Position numbers and translations under genes: made by a program | Shown here: one piece after another, positions 43,155 to 49,890 of the stretch | Numbering within the stretch: the stretch's first letter is position 1 | Layout of the letters: the number at the start of each line of letters is the position of its first letter | From: Robiginitalea sp. | Lineage (GTDB): Bacteria; Bacteroidota; Bacteroidia; Flavobacteriales; Flavobacteriaceae | Direction of reading: 5' to 3' | Length of the DNA: 64,000 nucleotides | Assembly: GCA_024642005.1 (NCBI GenBank) | Contig: JAHECA010000003.1 | Coordinates: 1 to 64,000, forward strand | The notes under the pieces: model-generated | Seen by the model: the letters and a program-made list of their open reading frames with translations, nothing else | What the model was told of the DNA's origin: nothing | Databases searched by the model: none

Positions 43155-43199
43155 TGTAACCCATGTTACAGAGCCGACAGCCCCTCCTGCGTACCTTTA
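43155..43199 (+). promoter_or_regulatory. Regulated promoter 6: perfect dyad plus -7-like box, sulfide:quinone oxidoreductase
   Basis: TGTAAC-CCAT-GTTACA (43155-43170), the only perfect palindrome of the set, centre 43162.5; TACCTTTA (43192-43199), seven of eight, at 29.5 bp. Predicted leader about 18 nt, which shows that the gene begins at 43222 and not at the track start 43129. Confidence 0.8.
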
Positions 43200-43221
43200 T
43201 GGCTCACTAATTTACCAAGCG

Positions 43222-44469
43222 ATGGACACACATTACGAGATTTTAATCATCGGTGGAGGAACCGGAGGAATCATGACCGCTGCCACTATCCTGAACCAGA
43301 ACAAGCAGGCCAAGGTGGGCATCATCGAACCTTCCGAATCGCATTACTACCAACCGGCCTGGACCCTGGTGGGGGCAGGCACCTTCAACTTCGACAAAAC
43401 CATACGGCCCATGAGTTCGGTTATGCCGAAAGGGGCACAATGGATCAAAGACGAGGCCACGGGCTTCGACCCTGAGAATAACGCGGTAACCACCAAAAGC
43501 AGCGGGAAGCTGACTTACGATTTCCTGGTGGTATCACCGGGCCTTGCCTACGACAACAGCCTGGTTCCCGGCCTGGGGGAGGCTATGGACAAGGGTGTGG
43601 TCTGCAGCAACTACACCGACCCGAAACACACCTGGGACGTGCTGCGGAACTTCAAGGGGGGAACAGCGCTTTTCACCCAACCCACCACTCCCATCAAATG
43701 CGGGGGCGCCCCTCAGAAAATCATGTACCTGGCCGAAAGCTATTTTCGCAGGTCGGGGGTGCGCGCCCAGACCAACGTGGTATTCGCCACAAACGGCACC
43801 GTTATTTTTGGGGTGCCCGAGATCAAGAAAACGCTTATGGAAGTCGTAGATCGCAAAGACATCAACCTGCGCTTTGGCTATAACCTGGTGAAGGTAGACG
43901 GTCCCAACCGCATCGCCTGGTACAAATTCGCCGACCATGTGGGGGAATACAACCACAAAGACGTCAAAACCGAGAAAGACGGCGATCTCACCGGCATCCA
44001 CTACGACATGATGCATACCGCACCGCCTTCTCTGGCGCCGGCCTTCATCAGGAACTCGCCCCTGGTAAACGAGGCCAAATGGCTCGACGTAAACATTCAC
44101 ACCCTGCAGCACAACCGCTACCCGAACATTTTCGGGATTGGCGATGTGGCGGCCCTGCCAACGGCCAAAACCGGGGCAGCCATCCGCAAGCAGGTGCCTG
44201 TGGTGCTCAACAATATTGACCGCCTCAAAAAGGAAAACAAACTGGGCAGCAAAACGTACAACGGCTATTCATCATGTCCCCTGGTAACCGATTACGGCAA
44301 AATGGTATTGGCCGAATTTGATTACGACAACCATTTTACGCCCGACCCCAAACTCAAGCAGATGCTTATTACAGACTCTTCCAAGGAGTCATGGAGGTTA
44401 TGGATGCTCAAAAAGTACGGCCTTCCTTATCTTTACTGGAACAAAATGCTCAAAGGCAAGGAGGTCTGA
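43222..44469 (+). CDS. sqr: Type II sulfide:quinone oxidoreductase
   Basis: 415-residue FAD flavoprotein that oxidises sulfide at the membrane, giving electrons to quinone and making persulfide. FAD motif IIGGGTGGIMTAATIL; the two reactive cysteines of the SQOR/type II group are C160 (TPIKCGGAPQKIMYL) and C352 (YSSCPLVTDYGKMVLAEF). The second FAD motif GIGDVAALPTAKTGAAIRKQ and a C-terminal amphipathic, Trp/Tyr-rich end (LWMLKKYGLPYLYWNKML) fit monotopic membrane binding. It starts the operon SQR-YeeE-YedE and has a perfect regulator dyad. Start chosen at 43222. Confidence 0.94.
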   Translation: MDTHYEILIIGGGTGGIMTAATILNQNKQAKVGIIEPSESHYYQPAWTLVGAGTFNFDKTIRPMSSVMPKGAQWIKDEATGFDPENNAVTTKSSGKLTYDFLVVSPGLAYDNSLVPGLGEAMDKGVVCSNYTDPKHTWDVLRNFKGGTALFTQPTTPIKCGGAPQKIMYLAESYFRRSGVRAQTNVVFATNGTVIFGVPEIKKTLMEVVDRKDINLRFGYNLVKVDGPNRIAWYKFADHVGEYNHKDVKTEKDGDLTGIHYDMMHTAPPSLAPAFIRNSPLVNEAKWLDVNIHTLQHNRYPNIFGIGDVAALPTAKTGAAIRKQVPVVLNNIDRLKKENKLGSKTYNGYSSCPLVTDYGKMVLAEFDYDNHFTPDPKLKQMLITDSSKESWRLWMLKKYGLPYLYWNKMLKGKEV

Positions 44470-44521
44470 CCCCTCCGGCTTTGTAGTGAAAACCGAATAT
44501 TGACATCTTATAACAGCTGAT

Positions 44522-45079
44522 ATGGATTGGATTATGGAACCCTGGCCCTGGTATGTTTCCGGGGCAGCAATCTCACTTACCATGCTTTTGCTTTTGCTGG
44601 TCGGCAGGAATTTCGGCATGTCTTCGAACCTCAGGACTTTCTGCACTATTTGCGGGGCCGGGAGGCATAACGAATTCTTCCGAATTGACTGGAAGGAGCA
44701 GCGCTGGAACCTCATGGTGGTGCTCGGCGCCATCCTTGGCGGTTATCTCGCGGCCAATTTCCTCACGGCAGACCCGGCCGTGGCCATAAACCCCAATACG
44801 GTCGCCGAATTGGAAACCCTGGGCTTCGCAAGCGCCGGAAGTGCCTATCTTCCGGATGAGTTGTATTCCTTAAAGGCCCTGTCAGACCCGAAGAGCGTGG
44901 CCTTGCTCGCCCTGGGCGGCTTTCTGGTGGGCTTTGGGGCCCGGTATGCAGGCGGGTGTACTTCCGGCCATGCCATCAGCGGCCTGAGCGAGCTTCAGTG
45001 GCCCTCCCTGCTCGCGGTTATCGGCTTTTTTGCCGGCGGATTGGTGATGATCTATTTTCTATTCCCTTTAATCTTTTAA
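44522..45079 (+). CDS. YeeE/YedE-family membrane protein, half 1
   Basis: 185 residues with about five helices. The signature GGFLVGFGARYAGGCTSGHAISGL marks the YeeE/YedE family, whose full-length members import thiosulfate or other sulfur anions. An extra cysteine pair lies in LRTFCTICGAGRH. The next gene encodes a second, shorter half, so the transporter is split. Gap to SQR is 52 nt, to half 2 only 3 nt. Confidence 0.9.
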   Translation: MDWIMEPWPWYVSGAAISLTMLLLLLVGRNFGMSSNLRTFCTICGAGRHNEFFRIDWKEQRWNLMVVLGAILGGYLAANFLTADPAVAINPNTVAELETLGFASAGSAYLPDELYSLKALSDPKSVALLALGGFLVGFGARYAGGCTSGHAISGLSELQWPSLLAVIGFFAGGLVMIYFLFPLIF

Positions 45080-45082
45080 GTC

Positions 45083-45496
45083 ATGAGAACGCTTAGTTAT
45101 CTGTTAATCGGGATATTTTTCGGCATCACCCTGTTCAAATCCGAGGCAGCCAGTTGGTTCCGGATCTATGAAATGTTTGCCTTCGACGCCTTCCACATGT
45201 ATGGGATCATCGGCACGGCCGTGACCCTGGGCATTCTGATGGTACAGGCCATCAAACGATTCAAGCTTAAGTCCTTTTACGGCGAACCCATTGTATTCTG
45301 CCAAAAGGAAAAGAGCGTTTCCCGCTATCTTTTCGGCGGGTTCCTGTTTGGATTGGGCTGGGCCCTGGCCGGAGCCTGTCCGGGCCCCATGTTTACCCTG
45401 GTCGGAGCCGGGTATATTCCCGTTCTGGTTGTCCTTGCGGCAGCCATACTGGGCACCTATGCCTACGGACTGCTTCGGGAGAAGCTTCCGCACTGA
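45083..45496 (+). CDS. YeeE/YedE-family membrane protein, half 2 (DUF6691-like)
   Basis: 137 residues with about four helices (YLLIGIFFGITLFKSEAA, IIGTAVTLGILMVQAI, YLFGGFLFGLGWALAGACPGPMFTLVGAGYIPVLVVLAAAILGTYAYGLL). GWALAGACPGP with its conserved Cys is the mark of the partner half. Together with the preceding gene it should form a complete sulfur-compound permease, feeding substrate to SQR and the persulfide dioxygenases. Thiosulfate or sulfide species as cargo are inferred. Confidence 0.9.
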   Translation: MRTLSYLLIGIFFGITLFKSEAASWFRIYEMFAFDAFHMYGIIGTAVTLGILMVQAIKRFKLKSFYGEPIVFCQKEKSVSRYLFGGFLFGLGWALAGACPGPMFTLVGAGYIPVLVVLAAAILGTYAYGLLREKLPH

Positions 45497-45540
45497 GTCT
45501 TTAGCCGGTTAGCCAGGGCGGCGGGTCGGATCACTTTTCC

Positions 45541-45548
45541 TATCTTAG
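45541..45548 (+). promoter_or_regulatory. Putative -7 box of the carbohydrate cluster
   Basis: TATCTTAG, seven of eight to TAnnTTTG, 30 nt before ATG 45579. No dyad of the sulfur-island type lies here, which marks the end of the regulon. Confidence 0.35.
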
Positions 45549-45578
45549 GACTGGGAACATCCCTTAAGTCCAGCCGAT

Positions 45579-46379
45579 ATGAATAAGACCTTCGTCATTG
45601 CCCTCCTGTTGCTGTTTTGCCTGCCTGGAGGATTGAATGCACAGCAAAATTCCGAATACGAAAAACGCGTTTTTACCGCCGGCAGCGACACCCTGCCGTA
45701 CCGCCTGCTAATGCCCGACGGCTTTGACGCCTCGCGCAAGTACCCGCTTGTCCTTTTTTTGCACGGAGCCGGGGAGCGCGGTTCAGATAACGAAAAACAG
45801 CTCACCCACGGCAGCGCGCTTTTCACTGAGCCGCTCAACCGGGGGGCTTTCCCGGGGGTCATACTCATGCCGCAATGCCCTGCAGAATCGTATTGGGCCC
45901 AGGTGAAAATAGACCGCAGCAACTATCCGATTGGGTTGGAATTCCAGTATGATAATGGACCGACCAGGCCCCTGCAATTGGTTATGGAGTTGGTAAGCCA
46001 ATACCTGGATTTGTCCTATATAGATGCCGATCGGGTATACGTGATGGGGCTCTCCATGGGAGGGATGGGCACCTTTGAAATTCTATACCGCATGCCTGGC
46101 GTTTTTGCCGCAGCCATCCCGATCTGTGGGGCCGGAGTTCCCGAATCGGTCTCTGCCTATGCAGCTCAGACCCCGCTCTGGATCTTTCACGGGGCGCTGG
46201 ACCAGGTCGTGGCACCGGGCCAGTCGGTCGAAATGGTCGATGCCCTGCTCAGAAAAGGGGCCAGGCCTGCGTTTACGCTCTACGACAACTACAACCACAA
46301 CAGCTGGGACGGCGCCTTCACAGAACCACGGTTGTTGCGCTGGCTCTTTTCGCACCGGAAAACGACGCCCGGGCCATGA
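45579..46379 (+). CDS. Exported alpha/beta-hydrolase, PHB-depolymerase/esterase-like
   Basis: 266 residues with a signal peptide (TFVIALLLLFCLPGGLNAQ). Oxyanion region LVLFLHGAGERGSDN, nucleophile in VMGLSMGGMGTFE, Asp in IFHGALDQVV, His in NYNHNSWDGAF. This group includes carbohydrate esterases (feruloyl or acetyl) and PHB depolymerases. Linked to a GH43 gene by a 4-nt overlap, so an esterase acting on a decorated polysaccharide is likely. Confidence 0.88.
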   Translation: MNKTFVIALLLLFCLPGGLNAQQNSEYEKRVFTAGSDTLPYRLLMPDGFDASRKYPLVLFLHGAGERGSDNEKQLTHGSALFTEPLNRGAFPGVILMPQCPAESYWAQVKIDRSNYPIGLEFQYDNGPTRPLQLVMELVSQYLDLSYIDADRVYVMGLSMGGMGTFEILYRMPGVFAAAIPICGAGVPESVSAYAAQTPLWIFHGALDQVVAPGQSVEMVDALLRKGARPAFTLYDNYNHNSWDGAFTEPRLLRWLFSHRKTTPGP

Positions 46380-48151
46380 AGGGAGCAGGTGCCAGAGGCA
46401 GGGTTTTGATGGTCTGGGCAATGCTGTTCTGCGGTGCGCTTGCGCTTCAGGCGCAACCGCAAACCTACTGCAACCCCATAAATATCGATTACGGCTATAC
46501 GCCCATCCCCAATTTTGCCACCCAGGGCAGGCACCGGGCCACAGCCGACCCGGTAATCGTGAACTACCGCGGCAAATACTTCCTGTTTTCCACGAACCAA
46601 TGGGGCTACTGGTGGAGTGAAGACATGGCGCACTGGAACTTCGTCTCCAGGAAGTTCCTGCTGCCGCGCAACCAGGTGTACGACGAGCTCTGTGCCCCGG
46701 CAGCCTTCGTGATGAAAGACACCCTGTACCTGATTGGCTCCACACACGGGCCGGCCTTCTCGATGTGGAAGAGCGCCAACCCCACCACAGACGACTGGCA
46801 GGTTGCCGTCGATTCCCTGAAAGTAGGGGCCTGGGACCCTGGCTTCCTCTATGACGAAGACCTGGACAAACTCTTCCTGTACTGGGGCTCCAGCAATGTG
46901 TATCCCATTCTCGGCACGGAGATCAATACCCGAACGCTGCAGTCGGAGGGCTTTGTAAAGCCCCTGATCAGCCTGCAGCCCGAAGACCATGGATGGGAAC
47001 GGTTTGGCGAATACAACGACAACACTTTTTTGCAGCCTTTTATGGAAGGGGCCTGGGTCACCAAATACAACGGCAGGTATTACCTGCAGTACGGGGCCCC
47101 GGCCACGGAATTCAGCGGCTATGCAGACGGGGTGTACGTGAGCGACTCGCCCCTCGAAGGGTTTGCCTATCAGCGACACAACCCTTTTGCCTACAAACCC
47201 GGGGGCTTTGCCAGGGGAGCCGGCCACGGGGCTACCTACCAGGACAATTTCGGGAACTGGTGGCATGTGTCTACCGTGGTGCTGGGGGTAAAAAACAATT
47301 TCGAACGGCGGATCGGCATCTGGCCGGCCGGCTTTGACGCAGACGACGTGCTCTACTGCAATACGGCTTACGGAGACTACCCTACCTACCTCCCCCGGGC
47401 AGGGGCCGATCACCGCCAGGGCCTGTTTACGGGCTGGATGCTGCTGAATTACAACAAACCCGTGCAGGTTTCCTCCACCCTGGGGGGCTTTCAGCCCAAC
47501 GCTGCCGTAGATGAAGACCTCAAGACCTACTGGTCGGCCCAAACGGGGGAGGCCGGCGAATGGTTCCAGACCGACCTGGGGGAAGTTTCCGAGATTCGGG
47601 CGATACAGGTAAATTATGCCGATCAGGATGCCGAATTTCTGGGGAAAAGCCAGGGAGTGTACCATCAGTACCGGATTTATGCTTCCGACAACGGGAAAAG
47701 CTGGAGGCTGCTGGTCGACAAAAGCAAGAACCGCACCGACGTACCCCACGATTATGTGGAGCTGGAGCGCCCGGCCCGGGCCCGCTTCCTCAAAATGGAA
47801 AACAGGCAGATGCCCACCGGGAAATTTGCCCTCAGCGGCTTTCGTGTGTTCGGGACGGGCAGCGGGAAGGCTCCGGAGGCAGTAGAAGATTTTATCGTGC
47901 TGCGGGCACCGCGCAACACCCATGGGGAGCGGCGCAGCGCCTGGCTCAAATGGCAGCAGAACACACTGGCAGACGGCTACGTCGTTTATTTCGGCAAGTC
48001 GGAAGACAAGCTGTACGGCAGCATCATGGTCTACGGAAAAAACGATTATTTCTTTACGGGCATGGATCGGCCCGACACCTATTATTTCCGGATTGAGGCC
48101 TTTAACAACAACGGAATCTCGCCCATGTCTGCTGCGGTCGTTTCAGACTAG
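46376..48151 (+). CDS. GH43-family glycoside hydrolase with F5/8 (CBM32-like) and fibronectin III domains
   Basis: 591 residues, exported (MVWAMLFCGALALQAQ). The five-bladed GH43-type domain (~20-345) begins YCNPINIDYGYTPIPN and has the base Asp in TADPVIVNYRGKYFLFSTN, a second Asp in WDPGFLYDEDLDKLFLYWGS and the acid Glu near EGAWVTKYNGRYYLQYG. A discoidin-type module (~365-490; VSSTLGGFQPNAAVDEDLKTYWSA) and an FN3 module (~505-591) follow. Likely cleaves arabinose- or galactose-containing glycans in the periplasm or outside. Overlaps the esterase gene by ATGA; possible start at the second Met (46409). Confidence 0.9.
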   Translation: MKGAGARGRVLMVWAMLFCGALALQAQPQTYCNPINIDYGYTPIPNFATQGRHRATADPVIVNYRGKYFLFSTNQWGYWWSEDMAHWNFVSRKFLLPRNQVYDELCAPAAFVMKDTLYLIGSTHGPAFSMWKSANPTTDDWQVAVDSLKVGAWDPGFLYDEDLDKLFLYWGSSNVYPILGTEINTRTLQSEGFVKPLISLQPEDHGWERFGEYNDNTFLQPFMEGAWVTKYNGRYYLQYGAPATEFSGYADGVYVSDSPLEGFAYQRHNPFAYKPGGFARGAGHGATYQDNFGNWWHVSTVVLGVKNNFERRIGIWPAGFDADDVLYCNTAYGDYPTYLPRAGADHRQGLFTGWMLLNYNKPVQVSSTLGGFQPNAAVDEDLKTYWSAQTGEAGEWFQTDLGEVSEIRAIQVNYADQDAEFLGKSQGVYHQYRIYASDNGKSWRLLVDKSKNRTDVPHDYVELERPARARFLKMENRQMPTGKFALSGFRVFGTGSGKAPEAVEDFIVLRAPRNTHGERRSAWLKWQQNTLADGYVVYFGKSEDKLYGSIMVYGKNDYFFTGMDRPDTYYFRIEAFNNNGISPMSAAVVSD

Positions 48152-48192
48152 ACCCGGCGGCGGGCAGGCCCTACACAAAACCTTCAGCACCT

Positions 48193-49056
48193 ATGCACCA
48201 TTCAGCGCCATTCAAGAAACTCCCCATTCTTTTTTTCGCCCTTCTGGCGACACATGGGGCCCTTCCCGCCCAGGACCTTCGGGTAATGACCTATAATATC
48301 CGGTTTGACAACCCGGGTGACGGCCCCGACGCCTGGCCGAACCGGAAAGACCACCTCGTTGCCCAGGTGGCCCATTACCGCCCCGAGGTGCTGGGCACGC
48401 AGGAAGGGCTTGTTCACCAGTTGGAGGCCATGGAGGCTGGGCTGAAAGGGTATCGCTTTTTTGGGGTGGGGCGCGACCGGGGCGACCGTGAGGGTGAACA
48501 CACCGCTATTTTTTACAGGGAAGACCGGGTAGAGCTCGTAAAAAGCGAAACCTTCTGGTTGTCTGAAACCCCCGACCGGCCTTCCCGAGGCTGGGATGCC
48601 GCCCTGAACCGTATCTGCACCTACGGCCAGTTCCGCCAACGCGAAAGCGGCCGGGTTTTTTACGTCTTCAACACGCATTTCGACCATATGGGCGAACAGG
48701 CACGCCTGGAGAGCGCCAGGCTGCTCGTCCGGAAAATTGCCGAGCTCAATCGGGAGGGGTACCCGGTCATTTTGCTGGGCGACCTGAATCTGGAACCCGA
48801 TTCAGGCCCGATTCGCGAATTGGCCGAAAACCTTGAAGACGCCTATTCCCGGGCTGGGGAAGCCGCCTACGGCCCTCCCGGCACCTTCAACGGGTTTGAC
48901 TGCACCCAGCCCGTAACCCGACGCATCGATTATGTTTTTCTGAGCCCGGGCCATTTTGAAGTAACAGGCCACGCCATTCTCAGCGAAACCACCGGAAACG
49001 GTTTTCCTTCAGACCATTTTCCGGTAATGGCAGACCTCTCGTTTGCAAAAGAGTAG
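48193..49056 (+). CDS. Exported endonuclease/exonuclease/phosphatase-fold hydrolase
   Basis: 287 residues with a signal sequence (KKLPILFFALLATHGALPAQ). The EEP fold is clear: MTYNIRFDN, TQEGLVHQL (metal-binding Glu), FNTHFDHMG, LLGDLNLEPDS and SDHFPVMADL. Exported members act as phosphodiesterases or, in carbohydrate loci, on phosphorylated or lipid-linked substrates. It is 41 nt after the GH43 gene and probably shares its operon. Convergent with the TauE-type permease. Confidence 0.9.
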   Translation: MHHSAPFKKLPILFFALLATHGALPAQDLRVMTYNIRFDNPGDGPDAWPNRKDHLVAQVAHYRPEVLGTQEGLVHQLEAMEAGLKGYRFFGVGRDRGDREGEHTAIFYREDRVELVKSETFWLSETPDRPSRGWDAALNRICTYGQFRQRESGRVFYVFNTHFDHMGEQARLESARLLVRKIAELNREGYPVILLGDLNLEPDSGPIRELAENLEDAYSRAGEAAYGPPGTFNGFDCTQPVTRRIDYVFLSPGHFEVTGHAILSETTGNGFPSDHFPVMADLSFAKE

Positions 49057-49062
49057 GGAAGG

Positions 49063-49818
49063 TTATCGCACCAGCATCAGCACGGCGCCCACTGCCGTCA
49101 GGATCAGGATGAGTCGCCGGTAGAACCCCTCGCGTATGCGCCTGACCAGCCAAATGCCGGCTACCAGCCCCAATACCAGGGCCGGCAGGAGCGCCAGGTT
49201 TATTTTGAGCACCTCCAGGTCGATGGTCTTCCAAACCCAAATGTGGAAGGGCAGCTTAAAAACATTGATGATCAAAAACAGCCAGGCCGCCGTGCCAATG
49301 AATTCGTTCTTGGGGAGCCGCATGGCCAAAAAGTAGATGTTCGCAAAAGCGCCTGCCAGGTTCCCGACCATGGTGGTAACCCCGGCCAGCAGTCCCACGG
49401 AGCCCGCAAAGGCCCAATGTGACGGCACTTGTTCCGATTTGCGCAGGTCCCACCAGAGCATCACCCCCACACTGCCGAGAATTATGAGGGCCATGGCCCA
49501 TTTAAAAGTGCTTTCTGGCAAGTCTTTTCCCACCCAGACGCCCAGCAAAATGCCCGCCAGTATCCAGGGTAAAAACTTGCGGATATAGCTCCATTGGGCG
49601 TGGCGGTGGTAATAGATCACGGCAAATACATCTCCGCAGACCAGCAGGGGCACCAGCAGGCCGGTCGACTGTCTAGCTCCCAGGGCGAGTGCCATCAGGG
49701 TTACCGAGAGTACGGCGGTTCCTTTTACACCGGCCTTGGTAAAGCCCTGCACGAAAGTGGCTGCAAGGGCCAGCAACCAGCTGGCAGCCGTAAGGTCGGA
49801 AAAGGTCAATTCGGGCAT
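49063..49818 (-). CDS. TauE/SafE-family sulfite/sulfonate-exporter-like permease
   Basis: 251 residues from ATG 49818 (MPELTFSDL). The track begins at TTG 49854, but an exact-spacing -7-like box (TACCTTTA, minus 49848-49841) lies over that codon, so the downstream ATG is preferred. Seven to eight helices in two repeated halves, with GVTTMVGNLAGAFANIYFLAMRLPKNEFIGTAAWLFLIINVFKLPFHI typical of the family. These permeases move sulfite, sulfoacetate or other anions; the distance from the sulfur island argues for no necessary link. Confidence 0.88.
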   Translation of the reverse strand: MPELTFSDLTAASWLLALAATFVQGFTKAGVKGTAVLSVTLMALALGARQSTGLLVPLLVCGDVFAVIYYHRHAQWSYIRKFLPWILAGILLGVWVGKDLPESTFKWAMALIILGSVGVMLWWDLRKSEQVPSHWAFAGSVGLLAGVTTMVGNLAGAFANIYFLAMRLPKNEFIGTAAWLFLIINVFKLPFHIWVWKTIDLEVLKINLALLPALVLGLVAGIWLVRRIREGFYRRLILILTAVGAVLMLVR

Positions 49819-49840
49819 TTGCCGCTTGGATAGGAAGGAA

Positions 49841-49848
49841 TAAAGGTA
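49841..49848 (-). promoter_or_regulatory. Putative -7 box of the TauE-type permease
   Basis: TACCTTTA on the minus strand, seven of eight. It lies 13 bp from the plus-strand box at 49862, so the two promoters are back to back. Confidence 0.45.
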
Positions 49849-49861
49849 TCCCAAAAAATGA

Positions 49862-49869
49862 TATCTTTA
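49862..49869 (+). promoter_or_regulatory. Putative -7 box of the SSS symporter gene
   Basis: TATCTTTA, seven of eight, 22 nt before ATG 49891. It supports that ATG over the track start 49858, which lies upstream of the box. Confidence 0.45.
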
Positions 49870-49890
49870 ATGCCTAACCGAAACCAAACT

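Noticed and set aside
46289-47923. 544-residue minus-strand ORF
   Set aside because: Shadow of the GH43 gene, whose catalytic motifs are intact on the plus strand.
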